Shown one piece after another: positions 46,226 through 57,536 of a stretch of DNA of 64,000 nucleotides. The DNA lies in contig CM067542.1 of the NCBI GenBank assembly GCA_034509755.1, positions 19,473,001 to 19,537,000 of the forward strand, in the 5' to 3' direction. Under the pieces are notes generated by a model. That model ran no database searches. It saw only the letters and a list, made by a program, of their open reading frames with translations, and had not been told where the DNA came from. The DNA is from Anisodus tanguticus (Eukaryota; Streptophyta; Magnoliopsida; Solanales; Solanaceae). A program made the position numbers and the translations under genes. How positions within the stretch are numbered: the stretch's first letter is position 1; every line of letters begins with the position of its first letter.

Positions 46226-47561
46226 ATGCCTACGACAAGGAAGAAGTTCAAGAGTATGAGGACATTGGATACGGCGGCGGGCGAAGGTACCAGCCGATTG
46301 CCACCCGTTAGTGAGAGCCAGAGTGAGACCCTCGGTACGACTCCTTCGTATGGTTCTCCCAGTACATCACCATCGGAGGAGATTAGTGGAGCTGCAGCAC
46401 CCCTAGTTCCTCTACATGATACTCCATACGGGGATCTTGATATGCGGAGTGCGGTTCAGTTATTGACACGATTGGTGGTCGCTTAGGCCCAACGTCAGGT
46501 TTCCAGTCCTTCTGATAGAGTTGTTAGCGCAAGAGCTCGGGATTTCATCAATCTAGACCCTCTGGTATTCACAGGAACAGACTTGAACGCGGACCTGCAG
46601 AATTTACCGGATCAGGTACAACGCACTTTGCGGGTGATGGATGCTACCGATACCGAGTCGGTAAAGTTTGTTTTGTATAGACTGCGACATGTCGCAGTAA
46701 CCTGGTATGATACATGGGAGCAATCCATGGGACCTCGTGCTTCACCGGTTGGATGGAGAGAATTTTCAGAGGTCTTTTTACAACATTTTTTGCCAGTCGA
46801 ACTTCGACGGGCCAGGCAGGACATGTTCCTACATCTTGAGCAAGGTGACCTGAGTGTTCAAGAATATAGTTTGTAATTTAATTCGTTGGCCAGATATGCT
46901 TCTACGATTGTAACAGAGATGAGTGACCGGGTACATAGGTTTGTTACTGGCTTGGGGCCGCACTTGATTAATGAGTGTACTATGGCTTCTTTGTATCCGA
47001 GTTATCGCTCGCATTCAGGCTTATGCATAGAACTTGGAAGGTCGTAAGAAGCAACAATAGAAGATCGAGAACGTGATAAGGGCCAGCATAAGAGGGCCCG
47101 ATACATTGGTGAGGTAGGAGATTTCGGAGATGAGCCTATGCCACAGCCTTATGAACGCCTATCCTACCCGGTGGCCAACATATCATTACCATCTACAGGG
47201 TCGAGGGCTGATCGGTTTATTCAATCGGGACTGGGTCAGAATTCACAAGCGTCAGGTCCTTATTATAGAAGAGATGCTATCCAGATGAGACCGTCATTGG
47301 CTCGATGCGGGCAATGTGGTAGGACCCATACAGGGTCGTGCCAGCAGGGAGTGAGGGTGTGTTACTCTTGTGGTGAATCTGGTCATTTTTATGCGGGATT
47401 GTCCGACAGAAGGCGAAGGTGTTAGAGTTCAGTCGGTCGGATCTGCGGCAGCTTCATCACGGTCAGTACGCTCGTCAGGGCAGAGTCATCACACATTATC
47501 CGGTCAAGGTAGAGGCAGGGGTAGAGCAACTAATTTCGGTGGGGGACAGAACCTTACATAG
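46226..47561 (+). pseudogene. Gypsy gag polyprotein, broken
   Basis: Starts ATG 46226 (MPTTRKKFKS). The capsid-type region shows TWYDTWEQSMGPRASPVGWREFSEVFLQHFLP, the retrotransposon-gag signature, in pieces. The CCHC knuckle near 47360 (CYSCGESGHF) loses its frame before the final Cys, which continues as MRDCP in another frame. Stops occur at about 46484 and 46874. Gag would form virus-like particles that package element RNA. Confidence 0.82.
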
Positions 47562-47856
47562 GCATTGATGGGATGACGGGATCAGAAATCCTCACTCGAT
47601 GTCGTTACAGGTACGTTGTCGATCTTTTCACATAATGTGGATGTGTTGTAAATTTGGTATGTAACCCAAATGGATAGGAGGGTAACCACACCAGTGGGTG
47701 AGTCAGTAATGGCTAGACAGATCTATTGAAATTGTGCAATATTAGTTTGTAGCCATTAGACCCTAGCGGATTTGGTGGGACTAGGAACAGTTGTATTTTT
47801 GGGCTACGTAACGGGGATTAGGTACGTACCCCAACATTCGAGGATGAATGTTTCTA

Positions 47857-47867
47857 AGGGGGAAAGA
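47857..47867 (+). other. Polypurine tract of the gypsy element
   Basis: AGGGGGAAAGA lies directly before the 3' LTR, where plus-strand DNA synthesis is primed. Confidence 0.75.
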
Positions 47868-49800
47868 TGTAACGTCCCGAAATTTTGGGCAATGATTTGA
47901 GCATCTAAGCATAATAAGTAGACTCGGGCCTTGGGGATTTTATGTGATATCACATATGCTAATAAATAAACTAGAATATAAAAGAATTAGACCCCGAAAT
48001 AATTTTGGATGTAACAAATGTGACGACGGGGATCGAGAATAAATTTGGAGTATGCACAAAGAGGTTATGGACTAGTGTCATATTACAAGAATTATGACAT
48101 TGAGTATACGAAGGTCTTATGAGTTATTAGGATTTAAATAAAGTGGGATCTACAATTAATTGTGTGTGTAATTGATTAATTACGGGGTGATTAATTATTA
48201 ATGGAGGGACCTTATTTGGTGGGATTCGATGTATAGCCTTAAGATTAAATCTCCTAAATGACTAGGGTTATAATTTGTTAGGTGGCAGTCCGTGGAGCAA
48301 CATTTCAATTAGGATATATATATATAGGTACATCCCACTTCACTAATCTTAGGTAGCAAATCGTGGAAATTGTAGTAGCAATTTAGTTGGTATAGGAAAC
48401 AAATGATAGCAAAATGTGATAAGTAGAAGATAGACACGAAAAGCAGTAATATAACCCCAGTTTAATCTAGCCCATAGTTCATCTTGAATCAACTTTTTCT
48501 TCCGAGATAATTGAGGCAGCAACATAGATTCAAGTTTGCGGTGGTGGAAATCCAAAGATCGAAGTGATATACGGCATATACGTTGTGTCGACGAGTGATT
48601 CAACGAAAGGTATGTTAAGGCAAATTATTTCTTCTTTTGGCATGTCCCATGTAACAAAATAAAACTGTGATATTGCTATATAATTTATTATACTCCTAGT
48701 AGTTAAGAATATTCATGTTAGTGATTCCTATGCTAAAAGCATGTCTAAATATGGTTCAAAGTCCTTATTTAGGCATACGAAAAATGTGTTGATATTCACA
48801 ATGTTTGTCAAAAGTGCAAGGGTATTATGTCACCCGAGGTATCTTATTGTCATTCACACATTTCACTTGCATTGCATTCGTATATTACCCTGGACCCACT
48901 TGTGCTATGCACACTACTATATGGTAAATATTATATATATATATATATGTACGGGGAATGGGAAAAGGGAAAGGCATTATATACGCACATCACCTGCAGC
49001 TGGTACAGACTATCACGAAAGAGCCCGAAGAGGCCAATAAGATGTGATGATGTGATGCACTTATGTGGCGATATAACCTGATGCCCACATAGGCAGTTAT
49101 GGGAGGATTCCTGTGTGGACATTAGTATACCACATTTACATTATGCATACATTCATTAATCATTACATGATATTATGTCCACAGAGGCCGACATGAAATG
49201 ATGCCCACAGAGGCTATTATGGTAAGGAAGATGCCCAATGGGACCGATGTATATGTATACCGCATTGTGCATGACATTTCGACATAAGTATTAGGACTCA
49301 CAGAGACATTTACTAATGGTCGGTTGTTCATGTTTCAGTTGTTGTTATATCCGTGTTATACTATTGTTCATGCCTGACATATTCAAGACATCGTCGTACT
49401 AACGTCCCTTTTGTCGGGGACTATTGCGTTTCATGCCCGCAGGTTCAGTTAAGGAAGGTGACGGTTCACGTTAGTTGATTGCGGATCCAGCGGATTTTTG
49501 AAGCACTTCCCTTGTTCGGAGTGTTGGTCTAATTTTGATACGGTACAATTTTGCTTGTATATATGGGTTTGGCGGCGTCCTGTCCCGACCTTTGATGTTG
49601 TTACTCCTAGAGGCTTGTAGACAGGTGTCATGTGGATAATGGTCTTGTATGGCCTTGTCGGCTAGATGGTTACCTGATTTTCATAATTTTCTTTAGTTTA
49701 GTTCGTATTCAATTGTGAGTAGAAGTTGGTTGTACGATTAGCGGTATCCGGCGGGTGGGCTCCGGGTGCCCGTTGCGGCCCTCCGGTTTGAGTCGTGACA
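47868..49800 (+). repeat. 3' LTR of the gag-only gypsy element
   Basis: Starts TGTAACGTCCCGAAATTTTG and ends GAGTCGTGACA. It is highly similar to 44053-46016 over its length, with small indels near 48550 and 49655, which implies a fairly recent insertion. Confidence 0.88.
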
Positions 49801-50023
49801 TTGCATCTCAAATTTGAGCTCATTTGATTGAAAATTAAAGGATGTTAGATCAAAAAAATTTAAGCATTCTTCTTGGAGAAAAAAAATGAAATAGGGGCTG
49901 GGGCAGGACAGATCAGAGATTGGGTAATTTCTTTAAAATCATGTAATTTAATTTTATTTGGAGTTTTCATTCAAATAGAGGTATAGATAAAACAAAATAA
50001 AGGGGTATATTTGACCTTTTTCC

Positions 50024-50032
50024 TTTTATTTT
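50024..50032. repeat. Target-site duplication of the MULE-like element (right)
   Basis: TTTTATTTT, identical to 42454-42462. Confidence 0.6.
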
Positions 50033-50079
50033 TAACTTTTATATGTGTGTTGGAAGAAATGCCACGTGGCATAAGTTCT

Positions 50080-51562
50080 TGTTGGTATTTCTATGTACTT
50101 TATAAAGCAGTACGGGATGTAAATAACTATTACAAATGTTCGAAAGGATAAATAAATGGTCAAACTTCAAAACTGCCGCAAGTGCGTTGTGTCTTGAATC
50201 TTGATCACCTTGCAAAGCCAACTTTGAGAACTGCCGCAAGTATGTTGTGTCTTGAATCTTGATATCCTGAAATCAAGAAACAACTAAATCTGGATGGTTA
50301 CAACGTTGTGTGTTGAGTCGAGGATAGCCCTCTATCCTTAAGACAAGATTGCCCCGTATATATGCTTTTACGTTAGCGGGCAATAGTCTCCCAAGATAAA
50401 ACAACACTTTAATCTCAACACTACAAAGCCAATAGGTTGAGCCTGTCGAAGAAAACAAATATGACTCGACTTCTTTGAAGATATGGAATAGGAAGGAAGA
50501 GTATCTCTCTACTCTTCTCTTTTGTCTCTGTGTATATAGTGTGTCTCGTAGTGTATATCTTGTGTATATGTGTGGGTTTGCTCACCGATTTTGGTCTGAG
50601 TTTTCTGCCCGATTTTCGTCACGAGTTTTTACGCCTATTTTTCGTTCGGTTTTCTGGTCATTTCTTGCTTGTTTCTTTCTTCCGAATTGAGCCAAAGAAG
50701 GCTCAATATATAGCAATGAGAAGGGGCTGTACAACTGCCCAAAACATGGCTGTTAATGGCCATTAGGAGGCCATTAAAGCGACCAAGTAAGGGCGTAAAT
50801 GGCCATCAAGGAGGGCGATTTAAGGTTGTTCATGGCCAAGTAATTGGCTGTTAATGGAGGAGTTAATCAGCCAAGTAATGGCTGATTAATGCCTCAAAAA
50901 ACAGTCCCAACGGTAGGCTTTCTGCCTTCCGTCACCTTCCCAGAAATTTTGGGGACCAAACTGTAAATATTGAAACTTCAGGGACCAAACCTGTACATAT
51001 AAAAGAATTCTGGTCCAAACTGTACATCTGAAACTTCAGGGATCAAACTGTACATCTGGCAGAGTTCTCTGGTCCAAAAAGATAATATCGAAAGGCCCAC
51101 AGCCCACAGCCCACGACCCACGGCCCACGACCCACGACCCGTGACCCGAGCCCGAGCCCGAGACCAGGACGGGACGGGCGGGCGGCGGCGGCGCGCGCGT
51201 GTGGGCTTAGCCTTGAACCCAAGCACATCTAGGTCTTCCCTCCTTTAAACACATGGGATACCCCTTGGGGATCCAAACCCTTTACCACATTAGAGACTTA
51301 TATAGAGAGCAATTCTTCCTATTCCCACCGATGTGGTAGATTTGTCCCACACCACATTTCCATGTCTCAAACACCTTACTTCGTGGACCAATATCTCTTT
51401 CATTTCTCAACGAAATTAGACGATTCTTGGCCCTACGGTCATCTACTCACTTCGTAGATCATGCATGTGCGAAGAGACAAGGTCTCCAACATGCGGAACA
51501 CTAGTGTTTAATTCATCAAAGATGGGTGGACGCATCTCCCCGCCAAAGGCTAATTTCCAACA
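50080..51562 (-). repeat. 3' LTR of the copia element
   Basis: 1,483 bp. On the minus strand there are TATA-like sites TATATAAG (about 51290-51300) and CTATATATTGAGCC (about 50702-50715). A GC-rich minisatellite lies at about 51095-51185. Confidence 0.88.
51090..51190. repeat. GC-rich CCCACGGC/CCCGAGC minisatellite in the copia LTR (copy 1)
   Basis: Short tandem units of GGCCCAC, ACCCACG and CCGAGC type end in a GGGCGGGCGGCGG run. The minus strand is G-rich with many GGG steps. The equivalent array in the other LTR (56520-56665) is longer and has different units. Confidence 0.8.
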
Positions 51563-51572
51563 ATCCCCTCTA

Positions 51573-52690
51573 TGAAAGAGAGATTGTGGCGCACGCACAA
51601 GGTGCCTACATTTCAGCAATCTTTCAGCGAAACGATATTGCATCAGGAGAGGTAGCTTTCGCTTTGAACCTTCCCTAGTTGAAACCATCGGACTTACTTC
51701 TTATGCGCGGTGAACGTGATGTCTTGAACCGTCAGTGTTTAGTGTAAGCCAAGACAACGATATCAACACAATAACTCTTCTTATTCATTTTCCTTCTTAC
51801 GTTTCTGTCCGTTGTGGCCATGGACACACTTGGATTCTTAAGTGCGTTCAATTGAGGCGGCCATCCTCGCACTTAAATAGGTGATCTCCTACAAGGTACC
51901 TGCTATACCCCACTTCTCAAGTGTTAGGAATCATTAAAAATTCCACAACTTTAACCTCAACCGTTTGAGGATCTTTTAAAAAGTTTTGGAAGCTTAACCT
52001 TTACCCACCATGCAGGCAGCACTTTAATGTCTATCGCGGGAACAACTTTGGATTCATGTTTCCGTACAGAAATCATCATCCGAAGTGCTTCTTGCTTCCA
52101 CCGAAGCGCTCAACTGAACCTTTTGCCGCTTAGTTTTCCCATTGAACCAAATTCTTGGGATCTCCAATCAGTATGGTTGGGTTTCCACCGCAAAGGTTCG
52201 TATTGTTTGGGTTTTAAGCCAATTCCCCTAGACAGGCAGAACACTTGATCTCCGGGTAGTCCCTTAGTTAGTACACAAGGATGTGACACCCGTGATGATC
52301 AAGCGCCATACTGGTCTTATGTCTCAGCGAGATCTGAAAGATATGTCCGGACGCCGTCATCCGTGTCCTTCCTGAAGCGACCGGCTAGCCACAGTGTATA
52401 ACTGCTGAAGACACGGGTATCTCCCAATAAGGGACGTCCTCTAAGGAGCCGTGAAGTTACTCAACTTCTTTCATGCTTTGTATAAAGCGATAAACTCCGA
52501 TTCCATCATGAATCGGCCGATGCAAGTTTGCTTAGAGGATTTTCCAAGATCCACCATACACATTTGCTTGTGGCTTTGGTGTTCTTCAGATCTGATGTCC
52601 ATTTTGCATCACTGTGTTCTCCCAGAACCGCTGGACATCCAGAATACTATAATCCGTAGATAAGCGAATAATTCGATATCGTCATATCGA
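51573..52690 (-). pseudogene. Copia RNase H remnant
   Basis: Reading leftward from about 52590, the minus strand shows GRFMMESEFIALYKA, the copia RNase H 'SEAEY/F-IAL' region. An EDVPYWEIPVSS-like stretch follows in another frame, then degraded TKHI/ADPLTK-type sequence near 52280. Multiple frame changes. The rest toward the LTR (51573-52200) is non-coding tail. Confidence 0.65.
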
Positions 52691-53719
52691 CTTAACGCCT
52701 TCTATTGATCATGTATTAAGATCATCGGTGAACCTTAGTTCAGGCTGATCTGTTTGTAGGACGATACCAGTCGGTTGTAGTGTGTACAATACATTGAACT
52801 ACACATGACCCTTTGTGCATATCGCTCCTTGATAATGGGTGCACCATGATTCCAATCAGTTCTATGATTCATATCCATTGGTGGCTTCAACGAGGGCGTC
52901 AACTATCGACCAGTCATGTTAGATGTCTTAGAAATCCAATTCCTAAGATGTCATCGTGATACCCATATCTTTCATATCGAGACTTTGTTTCAATATGACT
53001 TTTACTTTTCGTTGTTGATTCTCCAACTGTTGGCTTTCTAATTTCGAGTCAATGTTTCGTGGTCGATTCATTGTTTCATTTTATCGAAACTTTCGGGACC
53101 AAAATGTAAACATTTCAAGGACCAAAATGAAAGTTGAGGAAGAAGCCCAACGGTTCGGCAAATCAACTCGATTCTCTTCTTCCAACTCTCCGGTTGGGAA
53201 GGAACATTTCAACACCCATGCCATGTAAGATTACAATGGCCCTGGATGTGAAGCTACTCACGAGGGGAGCACTTTTTACAACCCAAAGGTTCTTTTCCCG
53301 GAGGAAGATCAACCATTACACAAGTATGGTTCTATATGATGAAATATATTTCTCTCTTTAGCTTCTTTCCAAAGCGGCGCTTTTGGAGATAACAATTATT
53401 TGTTAATTGTCAATGGTTTATTCTCAACCATACAAGCTAGAAGGTATGGAACAAGTCTTTGTCCCCTCTTTGCTCCTTCTCGGTTCAACATCTAGAATCC
53501 CACGAGTTCTGCAGATCTGGAATATTAAGTTCCGGATAGCCAGCAACTTTCGAGTCCTGTAGATACGGAACGTCTAGTTCCAGACAGTCAGGCCCTCGCG
53601 GGTTTTTGTTAACCTTGAGCAATTACTCCTTTTTCCTATTTCAAGGAAAGTTATCTTCAAAGAATTCAACATTCTTTTACGCCAAGAGGCGATCAGTACT
53701 ACTGTTATTTGCAGATCCA

Positions 53720-54060
53720 GTGGATATGCACTCTACAGTCTTAGGTACAACTTGACCTGTTTCGGTATTCCAACTTTTATCAAGCCACCCCACATAATTT
53801 GGGCGTACGACTTTGCGCTTGGCTAACACCGTTGGACTGAGGTGAGAAATGAACATTCGTTTAATGAACGATGCTTCACATTCTCCCCCTCTATCACTAC
53901 GAATTTCTCAATCCGTAGGCTTAGTTTATTTTCAACTTCTGCTTTGTAGCGCTTATCCGCTTCAACAACTTCATCTTTGCTTTTCAACAAACAAAGGATT
54001 CCATACGTTGTACCATCATTAATGAAGATCACAACGTACTTGTCTCCCCCCTCTATTTTG
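53720..54060 (-). pseudogene. Copia integrase core remnant
   Basis: Minus-strand frame 54032-53823 contains INDGTTYGILCLLKSKDEV and KAEVENKLSLRIEKF, the pattern of the copia integrase core (a D-D-x35-E enzyme that inserts element DNA). One of the two Asp of the usual D-D-Y/T-S motif is replaced by Asn. Not functional. Confidence 0.7.
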
Positions 54061-54554
54061 GATAAACTTCAAATCACCCAAGTAGGTGTGACTAAGTTCT
54101 AGAGGAGCGGTGCTTCCTTCGCTATTCCCTTGACGGAATTTGGAAAGGTGATTTTGCCTCTTCGTCTACCTCACATTTATTTTGAGGGTTTATGTCGACG
54201 ATGAGGCAACAATTTCAACATCGTTAGCTTTTGAATGACTTGCTATTTAACGTGTCTTAATCTATGATGGAATAGATGCACGGATTACAAATATATCATT
54301 CATTTAGCTACGGACGTCTTTGTACCATTCTTAGTTATTACGGAGAACTGTTGGACTAGTCTCAAACCCGGCTTGACCAACGGCGTCCCTTAAACCAAGT
54401 TTGGGATATGTATCACCTCATCTTAGAGTGATCCCAATCCATGAAGTCCTATTGAGGACAACCTCTCCGCCCCTTTGATTTTAGAGGTGGCGTTGCTTCA
54501 CATGAACAACTTCTTGCCCGTGGTTAGGGCGTAACCGGATCATATGAGATCCGG

Positions 54555-55235
54555 ATGCTCCGGCCCACTCTAGTTGCTTTGGCAGACTGAGTGTCCAATT
54601 TCTTTTCTGCCTTTCTTTAGGCCTTCAGATCATTTAAGACCTGGAAATTCTGGCCCACCACACTAGATGTCCTTTACTTTTCTTATGAAATGAATTCGGC
54701 CCCACTCCGGTCGCCGGAGGCTTTATATGACCGAGTGTCCAATATCATCATATCAAAAGAATTTTTGGCCCACTCCGATCGCCGGAGGCTTTGTATGACC
54801 GAGTGTCCAATATCATCCTATGAAGGATCTTCTGCCAAATAGTATGACAGGTTCTACGTCTTTAACGTTAAGATTGGTGCCCAGATAATTCTTGGCGCTT
54901 ACTTAAGAGTGGTAACAGTTTTCGCACAGTTAGTGGATCTTTCTCCATCGTATGTGCGAACCTACTTTACACACTTTTAATCACTACACTTAAAAGAACG
55001 GATCTTTTTAAGTCGTTTACAAAATCCAATCTTTAAACGAAAAAGAAGATGAGATTAAACTTCGATTTGTTAAAGCGTAAGGAATATAAATTATTTTCAT
55101 ATTCCTCCTTACTTTAATCCATTTTTAATCGACATCATTTAATCTTTATTCTTGACAAGTAAGAAAAATTACTTATCCGAGTTTCGGATTACGGCTCACT
55201 CCAGTCACTTCATCAAAGCGAGTGTCCGGTTCCTT
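54555..55235 (-). repeat. Gag-region repeats with an ACTCCGGTCGCCGGAGG-type motif
   Basis: Four imperfect units share CCCACTC...GAGTGTCC, at about 54561, 54697, 54766 and 55193. The middle two are nearly identical 69-bp tandem copies. They may encode a repeated module near the end of gag on the minus strand; no frame is intact. Confidence 0.55.
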
Positions 55236-55511
55236 CTTACCATTATTCGGATCTTTTGTGCGGGACGGATACGAGGCCTTCGCCGCAAGATAGAAGTACA
55301 TCTTCGATCTTCTCCTCTTGTCCCGGTTGACATCCTCGGGCTCTCGAGAGCGCTTGTTCCCACTAGTCTTGGTAGCGGTGACACCATGAACATGTTCATC
55401 ATCATCACTCTCTTCTACCGAGAAAACCATTGCCATATCCGATTTGGTCACACAACTTTTGACCGACATCTTTCGAACACTAATAGTAATACTATACGGA
55501 TCTTGTCTTAA
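55173..55511 (-). pseudogene. Copia gag N-terminal region candidate
   Basis: An open minus-strand stretch with an acidic then basic segment (EESDDDEHVHG, KRSREPEDVNRDKRRRSK). It sits directly after the 5' LTR, where gag should begin. No diagnostic gag motif, so the call rests on position. Confidence 0.35.
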
Positions 55512-55513
55512 GT

Positions 55514-57039
55514 TGTTGGTATTTCTATGTACTTTATAAAGCATACGGGATGTAAATAACTATTACAAATGTTCGAAAGGATAAATAAATGGTCAAACTT
55601 CAAAGCTGCCGCAAGTGCGTTGTGTCTTGAATCTTGATCACCTTGCAAAGCCAACTTTGAGCTGCCGCAAGTATGTTGTGTCTTGAATCTTGATATCCCG
55701 AAATCAAGAAACAACTAAATACGGATGGTTACAACGTTGTGTGTTGAGTCGAGGATAGCCCTCTATCCTTAAGACAAGATTGCCCCGTATATATGCTTTT
55801 ACGTTAGCGGGCAATAGTCTCCCAAGATAAAACAACACTTTAATCTCAACACTACAAAGCCAATAGGTTGAGCCTGTCGAAGAAAACAAATATGACTCGA
55901 CTTGCTGAAGATATGGAATAGGAAGGAAGAGTATCTCTCTACTCTTCTCTTTTGTCTCTGTGTATATAGTGTGTCTCTGTAGTGTATATCTTGTGTATAT
56001 GTGTGGGTTTGCTCACTGATTTTGGTCACAGTTTTCTGCCTGATTTTCGTCACAGTTTTCTGCCTATTTTTCGTTCAGTTTTCTGGTCATTTCTTGCTTG
56101 TTTCTTTCTTCTGAATTGAGCCAAAGAAGGCTCAATATATAGCAATGAGAAGGGGCTGTACAACTGCCCAAAACATGGCTGTTAATGGCCATTAGGAGGC
56201 CATTAAAGCAGCCAAGTAAGGGCAGTAAATGGCCATCAAGGAGGGCGATTTAAGGTTGTTCATGGCCAAGTAATTGGCTGTTAATGGAGGAGTTAATCAG
56301 CCAAGTAATGGCTGATTAATGCCTCAAAAAACAGTCCCAACGGTAGGCTTTCTGCCTTCCGTCACCTTCCCAGAAATTTTGGGGACCAAACTGTAAATAT
56401 TGAAACTTCGGGGACCAAACTTGTACATATAAAAGAATTTCGGTCCAAACCGTACATCCGAAACTTCGGGATCAAAGCGTACATCCGGCGAGTTCTCTCG
56501 GTCCAAAAAGATAATATCGAAAGGCCCACGCCCACGGCCCACGGCCCACGCCCACGACCGTGACCGTGACCGTGACCGTGACCGTGACCGTGACCCGTGA
56601 CCGTGACCCGTGACCCGAGCCCGAGCCGAGCCCGAGACCAGGACGGGACGAGGGCGGCGGCGGCGGCGGCGCGCGTGTGGGCTTAGCCTTGAACCCAAGC
56701 ACATCTAGGTCTTCCCTCCTTTAAAACACATGGGATACCCCTTGGGGATCCAAACCCTTTACCACATTAGAGACTTATATAGAGAGCAATTCTTCCTATT
56801 CCCACCGATGTGGTAGATTTGTCCCACACCACATTTCCATGTCTCAAACACCTTACTTCGTGGACCAATATCTCTTTCATTTCTCAACGAAATTAGACGA
56901 TTCTTGGCCCTACGGTCATCTACTCACTTCGTAGATCATGCATGTGCGAAGAGACAAGGTCTCCAACATGCGGAACACTAGTGTTTAATTCATCAAAGAT
57001 GGGTGGACGCATCTCCCCGCCAAAGGCTAATTTCCAACA
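55514..57039 (-). repeat. 5' LTR of the copia element
   Basis: 1,526 bp. Matches 50080-51562, with the main length difference in the GC-rich minisatellite at 56520-56665 (repeated CCGTGA units). Confidence 0.88.
56520..56665. repeat. CCGTGA minisatellite in the copia LTR (copy 2)
   Basis: About ten 6-7-bp units of CCGTGA/CCCGTGA followed by CCCGAGC units and GGCGGCGGCGG. The array has expanded relative to the sister LTR. Confidence 0.85.
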
Positions 57040-57044
57040 GTTCT

Positions 57045-57274
57045 TTGGTGAAAAGTATGTTCCAACAAGTCTGGAACACTTTTTGGGTTTACTTGGTTGC
57101 TATTTTTCATTTTTGCTATTTATTTTATCTCCTTTAAAGTTGTCATTATCATCATCAGAAATTCAAGCATCATTCAAAATGCTTTACCAGAAAGGCTTTT
57201 TCGTATGTTTAATAAATAATAATTTTCAAAATGAAAATTTTGGCTACGCACGGAAAAAGATGGAGCCTAATATA
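57045..57274. other. Host DNA right of the copia insertion
   Basis: T-rich sequence with an open stretch that starts inside the LTR. No recognisable product. Confidence 0.4.
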
Positions 57275-57536
57275 TACTTCCTATGTTTCAGTTTATACGG
57301 TACAATTTAAATTTAAAGACTCAAATCAGTTAACTTTGATTGTGTATTCGGATAAAGAATCTTAAAGAGTTTTTAATATAAAATCTAAATATTTTTAAAC
57401 TACGTAAAAAACACTATAAATATAATAATTGATAATTTAAAATATTTAAAAAACATATTAAATAATTATAATAAGAAAAAACTTAGTTAAATTTTGAAAT
57501 TTAAAAGATGTCAGCATAAATTGGTACGGTATGTAT
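57275..57536. mobile_element. Stowaway-like MITE, ~260 bp
   Basis: The left TATACTTCCTATGTTTCAGTTTATACGG side and the right CATAAATTGGTACGG side are imperfect inverted ends. The AT-rich interior resembles the MITE at 41237 (AACTACGTAAAAA). Confidence 0.6.

Larger units (their letters stand above)
44053..49800 (+). mobile_element. Gag-only (TR-GAG type) Ty3/gypsy element
   Basis: Two LTRs of about 1.95 kb enclose only 1.85 kb of internal sequence: a primer site, a gag gene and a polypurine tract. No protease, RT, RNase H or integrase is present. The gag resembles Del/Tekay-type chromoviruses, so it probably moved using proteins of a full-length relative. The exact TSD TTGCA shows a real insertion, into the right terminal repeat of the MULE-like element. 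Confidence 0.88.
42463..50023. mobile_element. MULE-like non-autonomous element with ~350-bp terminal inverted repeats
   Basis: The left end GGGAAAATGGTCAAATAT and its inner sequence to about 42820 are complementary to the right end (50023 leftward). The right repeat is interrupted by the gypsy element at 44053-49800: its inner part lies at about 43965-44052 and its outer part at 49806-50023. Without that insertion the element is about 1.8 kb. No transposase. Interior 43010-43545 holds copia-LTR-like repeats. The 9-bp flanking repeat supports Mutator-type transposition. Confidence 0.72.
50080..57039 (-). mobile_element. Ty1/copia retrotransposon, complete outline, decayed pol
   Basis: Two LTRs (50080-51562 and 55514-57039) with TGTTGG...CCAACA ends are flanked by GTTCT at 50075-50079 and 57040-57044. 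Domain order (integrase near 53.9 kb, RNase H near 52.5 kb) places the 5' LTR on the right, so transcription runs leftward. The polypurine tract TAGAGGGGAT is at 51563-51572 on the minus strand. The 3.95-kb interior is short for copia, and no long frame survives, so it is not autonomous. LTRs remain very similar. Confidence 0.88.

Noticed and set aside
56942..57310. 122-codon open frame
   Set aside because: It runs from inside the copia LTR across the insertion junction into host DNA, so it cannot be an ancestral gene.
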